The notes below the pieces were generated by a model. The model saw only the letters and a program-made list of their open reading frames with translations, made no database searches and had not been told where the DNA came from. Both the position numbers and the translations under genes were made by a program. DNA of 21,346 bases from a virus. Shown here one piece after another: positions 1 to 6,680 of the stretch. The stretch covers positions 1 through 21,346 of the IMG/VR virus record IMGVR_UViG_3300030399_000080; one strand, written 5' to 3'. The number at the start of each line of letters is the position of its first letter. Position 1 is the first letter of the stretch.

Positions 1-2
1 CT

Positions 3-332
3 TATGCTGCTGCTGCTGCTGCTGCTGCTAATGCTGCTGCTGCTGCTTATGCTGCTGCTGCTGCTGCTGCTAATGCTGTTGATGCTAATGCTGCTAATGC
101 TACTGCTGCTGCTGCTTATGCTGCTGCTGCTGCTGCTGCTGCTAATGCTGCTGCTGCTGCTTATGCTGCTGCTGCTGCTAATGCTGTTGATGCTAATGCT
201 GTTGATGCTAATGCTGCTGCTGCTGCTTATGCTGCTGCTGCTGCTGCTGCTGCTAATGCTGCTGCTGCTGCTTATGCTGCTGCTGCTGCTAATGCTGTTG
301 ATGCTAATGCTGCTGCTGCTGCTTATGCTGCT
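3..332 (+). repeat. GCT triplet repeat with TAT/AAT interruptions, three long imperfect units
   Basis: Nearly pure (GCT)n runs are interrupted by TAT at 3, 48, 117, 162, 228, 273 and 324, and by AAT or GCT-GTT-GAT-GCT-AAT blocks. Three tandem higher-order units can be read from TAT to TAT: 3-116 (38 codons), 117-227 (37 codons) and 228-323 (32 codons). They differ mainly in the number of Ala-Val-Asp-Ala-Asn blocks and the length of the GCT runs. All length differences are whole codons, so the reading frame is kept. The array probably continues beyond the left edge. Confidence 0.9.
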
Positions 333-401
333 GTAAAAAAGGAAGAATCAAGACAACTAAAAGCACTGATTTATCTTATTGAAGGGGAAAAAGATGTATA
401 A
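3..401 (+). CDS. Alanine-rich low-complexity repeat protein, C-terminal part (5' end outside window)
   Basis: This open frame enters from the left edge with no start codon inside the window and ends at TAA 399-401. It reads as runs of 4 to 8 alanines broken by single Tyr or Asn residues and by Ala-Val-Asp-Ala-Asn blocks, then a normal-looking charged tail ending KALIYLIEGEKDV. The tail, the use of GCT for every alanine in the repeat, and the 8-base overlap with the next gene are why I choose this frame over the poly-leucine frame, which stops at 336. The function is not recognisable. Long alanine helices with spaced aromatic or polar residues could be a rod or spacer in a structural protein, but that is inference. 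The true length is unknown because the gene is cut. Confidence 0.7.
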   Translation, partial: YAAAAAAAANAAAAAYAAAAAAANAVDANAANATAAAAYAAAAAAAANAAAAAYAAAAANAVDANAVDANAAAAAYAAAAAAAANAAAAAYAAAAANAVDANAAAAAYAAVKKEESRQLKALIYLIEGEKDV

Positions 402-630
402 GATCCTGAAAGACTCAAAACGAATTGATAGATTTGCTGTGAAATACTTTATGGACAATGATTTAACACAAGTATTATACGAGATAATTAATCTTACATG
501 GGAAGATGTGCAACCAATAATTAACAAACTGCTGGAAGACCGAACAGACATGGTTTGGATGCATGACTTGATACGACTCAGCAATAAACAAGTGAATCTT
601 AATGATTCAGGAAAATGGAGTGTGTTATGA
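394..630 (+). CDS. Hypothetical protein, 78 aa
   Basis: The start at ATG 394 is preferred over an in-frame TTG at 379 because a purine-rich GAAGGGGAAAAAG lies just before it. It overlaps the end of the alanine-rich gene by 8 bases, and its own stop overlaps the next start as ATGA, so it belongs to the same operon. The protein begins MYKILKDSKR and is mostly helical in appearance, with many Lys, Asp and Leu residues, and has no signal peptide or membrane segment. I do not recognise a family. Confidence 0.65.
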   Translation: MYKILKDSKRIDRFAVKYFMDNDLTQVLYEIINLTWEDVQPIINKLLEDRTDMVWMHDLIRLSNKQVNLNDSGKWSVL

Positions 631-1001
631 AAGACTTTATGGTATTTGTTTGGATTTTGGTATTCGGCGCTGCTTTAACGGTGACAGCATGTGCTCCACC
701 ACAAATAGGACCTCCAGGACCCGCTGGTCAAAGTATAACAGGGGCAGCTGGAATAAACGGCACAAACGGTGTTGATGCTAGTGGTGTTACTATGGTGCAG
801 TTTTGTCCAGGATACACAACTACGTACCCTTCAGTATTCCCAGAGTTTGCAACATGCGTTTCGGGTAGTTTGTATGCAGTTTACTGGGATGGTAAAAATG
901 CATGGCAGGCTGAAGTAGTCCCTGGTTTATATGAATCCACTTCTACAAGTGCGCCTTGTAATTTTAAAGTAGGTTTTAACTGTTCAGTTACTCTAGAATG
1001 A
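627..1001 (+). CDS. Small lipoprotein with collagen-like segment
   Basis: This is a 124-aa protein with a hydrophobic signal (residues 4-20) and a lipobox VTAC with the lipidated cysteine at residue 22. The next residue is Ala rather than Asp, which fits outer-membrane sorting in a Gram-negative cell. The mature part opens with a Pro/Gly-rich Gly-X-Y-like stretch (GPPGPAGQ...GINGTNG), then a domain of about 80 residues with four cysteines that could form disulfides. Start ATG 627 is chosen over 615 because GGAG sits at good spacing. Phage lipoproteins often act in superinfection exclusion or as outer spanins. The proline-rich start recalls Rz1-type spanins, but the length and cysteines do not, so the role is open. 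Confidence 0.7.
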   Translation: MKDFMVFVWILVFGAALTVTACAPPQIGPPGPAGQSITGAAGINGTNGVDASGVTMVQFCPGYTTTYPSVFPEFATCVSGSLYAVYWDGKNAWQAEVVPGLYESTSTSAPCNFKVGFNCSVTLE

Positions 1002-1537
1002 GAGTTTGTAGTGTCTGTAAATTGGAAAAACCTGACAGCCTTTTCTACAAGAACTCATATATAAAACCAGATAGCATTAGAAAATACTGTAATGATTGTC
1101 GAAATGAATGTAGAAGACGCACACATTTAAAAGAGCCTGAAATAAACAGGGCTCAAGGAAGAAAGAATTATAATAAAAATCAAGAAAAAATTAATGCCGG
1201 TGCCAGAGAAAAAAGGAAAAATGATCCACTCAGATTTAAAGGGTATTGCTTAAAAAAAAGCTACGGTATAGGACTTGTAGAGTATGATGAGCTATTAAAA
1301 AAACAAAATGGTGTATGCGCTATATGCAAGCATACAGAAACCAGTATTCATCATATTTCAAAGAAGTTAAAGTTTCTAGCAGTAGATCATGATAGAAAGT
1401 GCTGCCCCACTATCGATACCTGTGGTAAGTGCATTAGAGGCCTACTCTGTACTAGATGTAATACAGGTATAGGTAAAATGAGGGATGACCCAGAATTACT
1501 CAGAACTGCTGCAGAATACATAGAGAATAAGAATTAA
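998..1537 (+). CDS. HNH endonuclease, recombination endonuclease VII family (freestanding)
   Basis: The 179-aa protein has two zinc-binding pairs near the N terminus (CSVC at 4-7 and CNDC at 31-34), a basic linker, and a C-terminal endonuclease VII-type His-Me finger: YGIGLVEYDELLKKQNGVCAIC, LAVDHD, then CIRGLLCTRCN. The DH pair supplies the metal-binding His and the four cysteines form the zinc knot. Family members cut branched DNA or act as freestanding homing endonucleases in phages. Two other genes of the family lie in this window (9877-10143 and 14146-14580), which points to the homing role. Its start overlaps the lipoprotein stop (ATGA). Confidence 0.88.
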   Translation: MRVCSVCKLEKPDSLFYKNSYIKPDSIRKYCNDCRNECRRRTHLKEPEINRAQGRKNYNKNQEKINAGAREKRKNDPLRFKGYCLKKSYGIGLVEYDELLKKQNGVCAICKHTETSIHHISKKLKFLAVDHDRKCCPTIDTCGKCIRGLLCTRCNTGIGKMRDDPELLRTAAEYIENKN

Positions 1538-1589
1538 CTAGACAGGTGACAAGTCATATGGTAAGTTATAATCAGCCTTGGAGGTGAAT

Positions 1590-2345
1590 TTGAACAAGTT
1601 GAGTAGAATTTTAGTGATACTGGGTGCGAGTGTTCTTTTGTATATTGCTGGTGTGTTCGGTACGAGTATACTAAACAACTTGCATCTTAAATACTTACGC
1701 GAACTTGGTCAAAACACAGTTTTAATCAAGAACTCTACGGGGTCTGGTGCTACTGGGTTTATAGTAAAAGGTACTAAATCCGGTGATTTCTTTGTTATGA
1801 CAAATGGCCATGTATGCGGGTTAGCTGAAGACAACAAGGTCTTAGTGACCTATCGAAGTGACACGTATGTCTTAGAAGTCATCAAGAAATACCAGTACAA
1901 CGATTTGTGTGCTATAGCAGTCCCAGAGTCTGTCACTAAAGCTTTTAAGATAGCTAAAAACTATGACTTAGGTAGTGCAGCATTCGTAATCGGCTATCCG
2001 CAGTTAGAACCTCTTAGTATAGCAACAGGGGAGTTGTCAGGGGAAATACTTATAAGTATCCAGGTGTCTGAAAACAGGCCTAAAGAAGAATGTACTGGAC
2101 CTACGTATACGTACTATACAGATGACATTCCTGAACTGTACAAAACTGTGGGATTAGAATCTGTATGTATTCGCAGCATGTTGAGTAACACAAGTACTAT
2201 CGTTATTTCTCCAGGAAATTCTGGATCCCCAGTTGTTAACATCTGGGGTGAAGTCGTCGCTGTAACATTTGCTAGTAATGAATCGGGGACCAGAAGTTAT
2301 CATGTCCCACTTGCCGACCTTGTTCAATTCTTAAGTGAATTATGA
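1590..2345 (+). CDS. Membrane-anchored trypsin-like serine protease
   Basis: The likely start is TTG 1590, which has GGAGGTG four bases upstream; a TTG at 1578 is in frame but has no site. The 251-aa product has one N-terminal transmembrane segment (about residues 5-26) followed by a chymotrypsin-fold domain. The catalytic triad is visible: His74 in TNGHVC, Asp105 in NDLCAIAV and Ser211 in SPGNSGSPVVN. This arrangement is typical of DegP/HtrA-like or trypsin-like peptidases, but no PDZ domain follows. The protease domain would face the periplasm if the N terminus is cytoplasmic. The target is unknown; host envelope proteins or phage virion proteins are possible. A TATAAT at 1567-1572 with GTGACA at 1546-1551 (15-base spacing) could be a weak promoter. 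Confidence 0.85.
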   Translation: MNKLSRILVILGASVLLYIAGVFGTSILNNLHLKYLRELGQNTVLIKNSTGSGATGFIVKGTKSGDFFVMTNGHVCGLAEDNKVLVTYRSDTYVLEVIKKYQYNDLCAIAVPESVTKAFKIAKNYDLGSAAFVIGYPQLEPLSIATGELSGEILISIQVSENRPKEECTGPTYTYYTDDIPELYKTVGLESVCIRSMLSNTSTIVISPGNSGSPVVNIWGEVVAVTFASNESGTRSYHVPLADLVQFLSEL

Positions 2346-2512
2346 AAAACACTAAAGACGTTACTATAGAAGAAGTAGCAGACAAGTTAAACGAGATGAT
2401 TGAAAAACACAACGACCTAGCAGAAGCTGTGAAGAATCTGTGTGATGCTATAGAAGACATGGGCGGTGTAATCCTCAGTGGTGGTGATCCGCCTAAAAAA
2501 TATGATGCTTGA
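2342..2512 (+). CDS. Hypothetical protein, 56 aa, helical
   Basis: ATG 2342 overlaps the protease stop (ATGA), and the frame runs to TGA 2510-2512. The first two thirds (MKNTKDVTIEEVADKLNEMI, then EKHNDLAEAVKNL) have the heptad spacing of a coiled coil, followed by a glycine-rich tail ending PPKKYDA. No family is recognised. The next promoter's -35 box overlaps its stop codon. Confidence 0.6.
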   Translation: MKNTKDVTIEEVADKLNEMIEKHNDLAEAVKNLCDAIEDMGGVILSGGDPPKKYDA

Positions 2513-2536
2513 CTGTATATCATAATCTGATATACT
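2509..2536 (+). promoter_or_regulatory. Sigma70-type promoter for the endolysin gene
   Basis: TTGACT (2509-2514) and TATACT (2531-2536) are each one base from consensus, spaced 16 bases apart, with an extended -10 TGA directly before the second box. The same pattern (TTGACT, 16 bases ending TGA, then a TA-rich hexamer) occurs at 16168-16195. The endolysin ATG with AGGAGG (2545-2550) follows. Confidence 0.7.
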
Positions 2537-2554
2537 TAGTGTATAGGAGGAATT

Positions 2555-3082
2555 ATGAAAAAGTTATTTGTAATGATTATCCTAATTTCACAAGGAGCAA
2601 TAGCAATGACAGTTCCACAACAAGCAATAAACCTGGTAAAACAGTTTGAAGGTCTAAGATTAACGGCATATAAAGACATTGCCGGTAATTTAAGTATTGG
2701 TTATGGGCACTTTAATTCTACGCCCCCACCGTGTACAGATTGTATGGTTATTACTGAAGCACAAGCAAATTCAATGTTAGACAATGACTTAGAACATATA
2801 TTGAGTTTAATCCAGGGTCATGTATCAGTTGATTTAACAGACAACCAATTAGCAGCGTTGTTAAGTTTTGCATTTAACCTTGGACAAAATGCTTTGATAA
2901 ACAGTACGTTGCTTAAAGATCTTAATGATGGTAATATAGATGCTGCTGCTGATGCCTTTTTAGCTTGGGACCACAGTAACGGTACTGTTGTACCGGGACT
3001 TGCTAGACGTCGTGCAGCTGAACGTGCACTTTTCTTAACACCTGATACTGAAGGAGCAAATGATGTCGTTGCTAGTAACTGA
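2555..3082 (+). CDS. Endolysin, GH24 phage-type lysozyme with signal peptide
   Basis: This is a 175-aa muramidase that cleaves the peptidoglycan sugar backbone. An N-terminal signal, MKKLFVMIILISQGAIA, implies export by Sec, either cleaved after AIA or retained as a signal-anchor. The lysozyme domain starts near residue 20 with FEGLRLTAYKD and LSIGYGH. The family catalytic array is Glu-8x-Asp-5x-Thr; here it reads Glu32, Asp41 and Ser47, so the third residue is Ser instead of Thr. DNQLAALLSFAFNLG and PGLARRRAAERALF match the conserved C-terminal helices. AGGAGG lies before ATG 2555, and it has its own promoter, which would allow lysis to be timed apart from upstream genes. No clear holin lies beside it. 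Confidence 0.92.
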   Translation: MKKLFVMIILISQGAIAMTVPQQAINLVKQFEGLRLTAYKDIAGNLSIGYGHFNSTPPPCTDCMVITEAQANSMLDNDLEHILSLIQGHVSVDLTDNQLAALLSFAFNLGQNALINSTLLKDLNDGNIDAAADAFLAWDHSNGTVVPGLARRRAAERALFLTPDTEGANDVVASN

Positions 3083-3362
3083 AGAGAATTTAGAAACACA
3101 ACAACCTGAAGAAACCCAGGACTTACTTAAACTGTTAGAAGAGTTGGATAGCAAGGTTACACCTAACCTCCCTGAGACTGAAGAAGTAAAGGAGATTCAG
3201 TCAGACAAGAATCTTAAGTTGGACAGATATCTGTTAAAGTTTAAGGTACAGATCGATGCATGGAAAGCCAGTCACCTAGTAGGTGTACCGCCCCCGATAC
3301 ACTGGGATTCTGACTACAAAGACTGGGTTTGGCAAAATCGCGAACAGCGGAGGTACAAATGA
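3063..3362 (+). CDS. Hypothetical acidic protein, 99 aa
   Basis: Starts at ATG 3060 and 3063 are both possible; 3063 has better spacing from GGAG (3053-3056). It overlaps the endolysin 3' end by 20 bases. The N-terminal half is rich in Glu and Leu (coiled-coil-like). The C-terminal half contains WKASHLVGVPPPIHWDSD, a conserved-looking Pro/Trp segment. There is no membrane segment, so it is not an evident spanin or holin. The family is not recognised. Confidence 0.65.
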   Translation: MSLLVTEENLETQQPEETQDLLKLLEELDSKVTPNLPETEEVKEIQSDKNLKLDRYLLKFKVQIDAWKASHLVGVPPPIHWDSDYKDWVWQNREQRRYK

Positions 3363-3862
3363 ATAATAAACAAGCTGATGCCGGGTTTCCTATATATACG
3401 TCTTCGGCTCCAAATATAGGTACAATTGTATATACAAATGGATATCAAAAAGAAATAAATACTTTTTCAGATGGTACTGCTTCTAAAACAGAAATAGGAC
3501 AAAACGTGTCTAAACAAAATCCTTTAATCGGTGCTGGTGGTGCTCCCACTAGGGCTACTAGTCTCCCTACAGATCCAGCAGAACGTAAAAACTTTCCTGT
3601 TGCCAGTGGTGTGTTAGACTACTTCCCAGACGCATTAGTAGCAATTTCACGGGTGTCAAAAGCTGGCAATGACCAACACAATCCAGGACTCCCACTTCGC
3701 TGGACTAGGAGTAAGTCTGGTGACGAAGCTGACACATGTATACGACATTTTCTACAGCGTGGTACTTTAGACACTGACGGGATTAGGCATACAGCTAAAG
3801 CCGCTTGGAGAATTCTGGCGTTGTTACAGAAAGAAATCGAAGCTGAGCGGGAAAAATCATGA
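3359..3862 (+). CDS. DUF5664 / dATP-dGTP diphosphohydrolase-like protein (MazG-related)
   Basis: ATG 3359 follows GGAGG (3348-3352). The 167-aa product has a variable N terminus (about residues 1-75) and a C-terminal helical domain: RKNFPVASGVLDYFPDALVA, then GNDQHNPGLPLRWTRSKSGD, EADTCIRHFL and HTAKAAWRILALLQKEIE. This pattern matches the phage DUF5664 family, which Pfam links to MazZ-type dATP/dGTP diphosphohydrolases. Those clean nucleotide pools, and in phages with 2-aminoadenine genomes they work with PurZ. No purZ is visible here, so Z-genome status is not supported by this window. The substrate is inferred from the family only. Confidence 0.72.
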   Translation: MNNKQADAGFPIYTSSAPNIGTIVYTNGYQKEINTFSDGTASKTEIGQNVSKQNPLIGAGGAPTRATSLPTDPAERKNFPVASGVLDYFPDALVAISRVSKAGNDQHNPGLPLRWTRSKSGDEADTCIRHFLQRGTLDTDGIRHTAKAAWRILALLQKEIEAEREKS

Positions 3863-3996
3863 AAAAAACTATCAAGTTGTTCTTACAAGGATTGTTTTAT
3901 ATTGGATGCTTTTTAGCACTGTTACCAGTGTTAGTGTTTCTTGTGCCGGTGTATGCTGTCAACCTGTGTGTACACTGGGCGTTTTCAGATGGGTAA
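3859..3996 (+). CDS. Small membrane protein, 45 aa
   Basis: ATG 3859 overlaps the previous stop (ATGA), and the frame runs to TAA 3994-3996. The sequence has a charged start (MKKTIKLF) and about 30 hydrophobic residues with a proline kink (LLPVLVFLVP), enough for one long or two short membrane passes. It ends overlapping the next gene. The size and topology would suit a holin or inner-membrane effector, but nothing identifies it. Confidence 0.55.
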   Translation: MKKTIKLFLQGLFYIGCFLALLPVLVFLVPVYAVNLCVHWAFSDG

Positions 3997-4138
3997 GCAC
4001 AATCCTGTTTGTCCTGAATGTACAGGTTGGGTTGAAATTGTGGTCATTAACAACGAAGATTGGGGAAAGTGTAGATTGTGCGGGATGATGAAAAAAATAC
4101 CTAAAATCAGTATTACACCGGTAGGCAAGGATGACTGA
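3989..4138 (+). CDS. Zinc-ribbon protein, 49 aa
   Basis: ATG 3989 begins just before the previous stop. CPEC (residues 8-11) and CRLC (about residues 28-31) are spaced as in a zinc ribbon. Many phages carry small zinc-ribbon proteins of unknown role, often nucleic-acid binding or host transcription modulators. The start is preferred over an upstream in-frame ATG at 3941, which would add a cysteine-rich piece overlapping the membrane gene. Confidence 0.6.
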   Translation: MGKHNPVCPECTGWVEIVVINNEDWGKCRLCGMMKKIPKISITPVGKDD

Positions 4139-4391
4139 ACACAGAATTAAACAAGGCGATGTAATTCGACATATACGTTCTATGGATGTCTGTTTTGAAG
4201 TACTCAGTAGTACATCACAAGAAAACAGTTATAGTCTGTATGGTGTGTGGTTGAACATGGGTCAGGAACAGTCCTGGGCTTTGCACAATAACCCGGTATA
4301 TATAGACATACGAAAAGAAGACTTGCAGAACTGGAAGAAGACTGATACGATGGATAAGTGCTACAGAAACAGCCGGTGGGAGGCAATATGA
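4131..4391 (+). CDS. Hypothetical protein, 86 aa
   Basis: ATG 4131 is preceded by GGCAAGG and overlaps the zinc-ribbon gene. The protein starts MTEHRIKQGDVIRHIRSMDV and alternates short hydrophobic and polar stretches (FEVLSSTSQENSYSLYGVWL), suggesting a small beta-barrel. The N-terminal KQGDVI...CFEVL resembles SH3-like barrel folds, but this is only an impression. No family is assigned. Confidence 0.62.
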   Translation: MTEHRIKQGDVIRHIRSMDVCFEVLSSTSQENSYSLYGVWLNMGQEQSWALHNNPVYIDIRKEDLQNWKKTDTMDKCYRNSRWEAI

Positions 4392-4570
4392 CCGTACAAG
4401 AGAAACTAGATATTGTGACAGACGCATTAGAGTCTATAGCAGCGTTTCATCTACCAAAAGCTGACACCCGTAGGTTCTGGGCTAACAGGACTGTAGAAGA
4501 CTGCATCCAAGTGTTGTCTCAAGACGTAGACATTGCTAGACTGGCTTTAGACACTGCAGGGTTAAAATGA
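4388..4570 (+). CDS. Hypothetical protein, 60 aa
   Basis: ATG 4388 has GGGAGG (4378-4383) upstream, which decides the start over an in-frame codon at 4358. The product (MTVQEKLDIVTDALESIAAF... to LDTAGLK) looks all-helical and soluble. It overlaps its neighbours at both ends by 4 bases, consistent with translational coupling to the nuclease gene that follows. The family is not recognised. Confidence 0.6.
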   Translation: MTVQEKLDIVTDALESIAAFHLPKADTRRFWANRTVEDCIQVLSQDVDIARLALDTAGLK

Positions 4571-5274
4571 AGTTTCATTACAGTGAAATACAGCAATATT
4601 TAGATTGCCCGGCTGCTTACAGAGATCGGTATATCCTAGGTATCAAAGACGAAAAAGAGTCTAGTGCGCTACACCTTGGTACGGCACTTCACAGTGCTAT
4701 CCGAGAGCACTTCGATGGTGGTGACGCTTTAGCGCTGTTTCAGATGTATTGGAACTCGGTTAAAGACACTGATATGATCTACTACCGTCATTCCTGGGAG
4801 ATGCTGAATGACTTAGCTATAAACAAATGGTTGCCGAATTTCATAAGACTACATTCTAACAAGTATAAGAACCCTGTTATGGAGGAGTTATGTGAAATGC
4901 CACTGTTTGTAGACCCTACACACGGCCAGATCTACCTAGAAGGTACGTTTGACATGTTTAGTGAATATGTAGGTGTACCAACATTGACCGATTGGAAAAC
5001 TAGTTCTACTGAATACAAGAAATTTAAACTTGACAAAAACGCTCAGTTATATATCTACGCTGCGTTGTACGAAGCTAAGTACGGGATATTACCCAAAGCT
5101 ATACAGTACAAAGTCTTCCGTAAGGACAACGGCAGTATCCAGACTCTGCAGAAAGAGTTGACTAGAGAAAATTTAGACTTGCAATTGGAAAACGTAAAGA
5201 GTATAATCAAGATTATGTTGAACAGTAGAAGCAACAATCTGTATCCACACAGTTTTGACTGCTTCTGTAAGTGA
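4567..5274 (+). CDS. PD-(D/E)XK exonuclease, RecB/Cas4-like
   Basis: The 235-aa protein carries the motifs of the PDDEXK_1 superfamily: YLDCPAAYRDRYI at the N terminus, His42 in LGTALHSAIREH, LEGTFDMF with Asp129, TLTDWKTSS with Asp142 and Lys144, and the QLYIYAALYE helix with Gln160. These residues bind the metal and place the DNA. Cys14 together with the C-terminal CFC (232-234) could be three ligands of a 4Fe-4S cluster as in Cas4/AddB proteins; a fourth is not obvious. It lies two genes before a Rad52-like annealing protein, so the two probably form an exonuclease/annealase recombination pair. Confidence 0.85.
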   Translation: MKFHYSEIQQYLDCPAAYRDRYILGIKDEKESSALHLGTALHSAIREHFDGGDALALFQMYWNSVKDTDMIYYRHSWEMLNDLAINKWLPNFIRLHSNKYKNPVMEELCEMPLFVDPTHGQIYLEGTFDMFSEYVGVPTLTDWKTSSTEYKKFKLDKNAQLYIYAALYEAKYGILPKAIQYKVFRKDNGSIQTLQKELTRENLDLQLENVKSIIKIMLNSRSNNLYPHSFDCFCK

Positions 5275-5281
5275 GGTGAGT

Positions 5282-5581
5282 ATGTGTAATCAGACATTGT
5301 CTAGTTTGGGTATGGCATTTTTGACAATTATATCCGTTATGGGGATTATGTATTTAATATCGCTTACAGTAAATGTGATACGTGTGTATACTAAGACTAG
5401 ACTGTTCTTTAAAAAGTATGTTTGGGAAAATTCAGATAATATTATGCATAGCAATGGATTAACTATTAATAAAATTAACAATGACATATTGTCATTGCAG
5501 TTTGATGTTAAACTATTAAAAAATGAAGTAAAAAATCTGATCATTGAATCAGGAGACAAACAGAAAGGGAAAAAGAAGTGA
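5282..5581 (+). CDS. Single-span membrane protein with coiled-coil tail, 99 aa
   Basis: ATG 5282 follows GTGAGGTGAG. One membrane segment spans about residues 9-30 (LGMAFLTIISVMGIMYLISL), followed by a positively charged stretch and a helical tail with heptad spacing (INNDILSLQFDVKLLKNEVK). The topology resembles inner spanins, but it sits between the nuclease and annealase genes, away from the endolysin. Its stop overlaps the next GTG start (GTGA). Confidence 0.6.
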   Translation: MCNQTLSSLGMAFLTIISVMGIMYLISLTVNVIRVYTKTRLFFKKYVWENSDNIMHSNGLTINKINNDILSLQFDVKLLKNEVKNLIIESGDKQKGKKK

Positions 5582-6396
5582 GTAAAGACAAGACAGAGTT
5601 ACAAGGAAAACTAGACCAAAACATACCTGCTAGTGCCGTAGAAAAACGGTCTGGCGGTGGAGGTAAAGAGCTAAGTTACCTAACCGGAGCATACGTAATC
5701 AACCGATTAAACGAGGTCCTAGGACAAGGTAACTGGGGGTATACGTTAAAATCCCTCACCAAAACCTTTGAAGGTAAGATTATCCAAGGGTTTAAAAAGG
5801 AAGAAGTTGTTACTGTGAGTTACATTGCACAGTTAGTGTTCGAAGCTAACATCGAAGGCAAACGTGCGTTCTTTGAAGAAATCGGATATGGTGATGGCAC
5901 AGACAAAACCAATCCCGGTAAAGCACACGAACTCGCGACTAAAGAAGCTGTTACCGATGCATTGAAACGTGCTGCAAAAAACCTTGGTATTTCATTCGGA
6001 CTTGGGTTATACTTTAAGTCTGAGGAATACGTAGATGAAACGCCTTTGGAGGTAACTAGTGGGACAGATGCGAAGACTGAACCTAAAACACTCCCGGTTG
6101 CTACAAAAGCAGAAGCCGGGATACGAGTGGGATCAAGTGCGGTGGCGAAAAATACTGCCTCCCAACCTGCAAGTGAAACTAAACCAAGCGAGTCCAAAAC
6201 CCCGCTTACTGACACCAAGGCCGCACGTGAAAAAATTAAACTTGCTTTTAAAGTACTTAATGCCCAAAAGAAAATCACGAAAGACGAGTTCGTTACTAAG
6301 TATCTGGCTGGCGGTAAAGCGGATACTATTTCAGACGAACAAGTAATTAAAGCAGTCACAGAACTTAAACAAAATTTCAAGGAGTTAAGTGTATGA
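5578..6396 (+). CDS. Rad52/Rad22-type single-strand annealing protein
   Basis: The 272-aa protein starts at GTG 5578 and overlaps the previous stop. The first 145 residues match the Rad52 family core: a Gly-rich start (RSGGGGKELSYLTGAYVINR), LNEVLGQGNWGY, EEIGYGDGTD, and KAHELATKEAVTDALKRAAK with NLGISFGLGLY. Such proteins form rings that anneal complementary single strands in phage recombination. Residues 150-210 are a Thr/Ser/Pro/Ala linker, and the C terminus holds a short helical module that may bind partner proteins. The next gene is coupled by ATGA and is a likely partner. Confidence 0.88.
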   Translation: MSKDKTELQGKLDQNIPASAVEKRSGGGGKELSYLTGAYVINRLNEVLGQGNWGYTLKSLTKTFEGKIIQGFKKEEVVTVSYIAQLVFEANIEGKRAFFEEIGYGDGTDKTNPGKAHELATKEAVTDALKRAAKNLGISFGLGLYFKSEEYVDETPLEVTSGTDAKTEPKTLPVATKAEAGIRVGSSAVAKNTASQPASETKPSESKTPLTDTKAAREKIKLAFKVLNAQKKITKDEFVTKYLAGGKADTISDEQVIKAVTELKQNFKELSV

Positions 6397-6680
6397 GTAA
6401 CCAAGCTAAGAATACAGAAACCAAAGAATTCGAAAACCGTACAGTAGCATACGCGTATGACGTACCAGCATTCGGTAAAGGTGCGTTGAAAGGTCAGAAA
6501 GGCGCTGCGTTTGTAACTAACCCGTTGACAGCAGAACAAGCTGAAATCCTTAAGTCTAAAGCCGGTGCTGGGCAACAGTTCGCATTATATAGGTCACCGA
6601 ATACTAACGCTAAAGGGAATTATACGTATTTCTTTGAATTTCTTCCAGTACGGAATTTAGAAGCAGACGATTCTATTTAA
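6393..6680 (+). CDS. Hypothetical protein, 95 aa, coupled to the annealase
   Basis: ATG 6393 overlaps the Rad52-like stop. The sequence starts MSNQAKNTETKEFENRTVAY and has a central AGAGQQFALYRSPNTNAKG and an aromatic YTYFFEFLPV strand, with acidic residues at the C-terminal end (EADDSI). A basic and aromatic body with an acidic tail is reminiscent of small ssDNA-binding proteins that pair with annealases. That is inference from position and composition; no motif proves it. Confidence 0.6.
   Translation: MSNQAKNTETKEFENRTVAYAYDVPAFGKGALKGQKGAAFVTNPLTAEQAEILKSKAGAGQQFALYRSPNTNAKGNYTYFFEFLPVRNLEADDSI

Noticed and set aside
4-336. A long poly-leucine reading frame over the left-edge repeat
   Set aside because: It is the same triplet repeat read one base out (CTG instead of GCT) and stops as soon as the repeat ends. 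The GCT frame continues into a normal, non-repetitive protein tail overlapping the next gene.
5820-6575. A 251-residue leftward frame opposite the Rad52-like gene
   Set aside because: It is antisense to a clearly recognised gene, has a Ser/Phe/Leu-rich composition typical of shadow frames, and has no ribosome site or neighbour on that strand.
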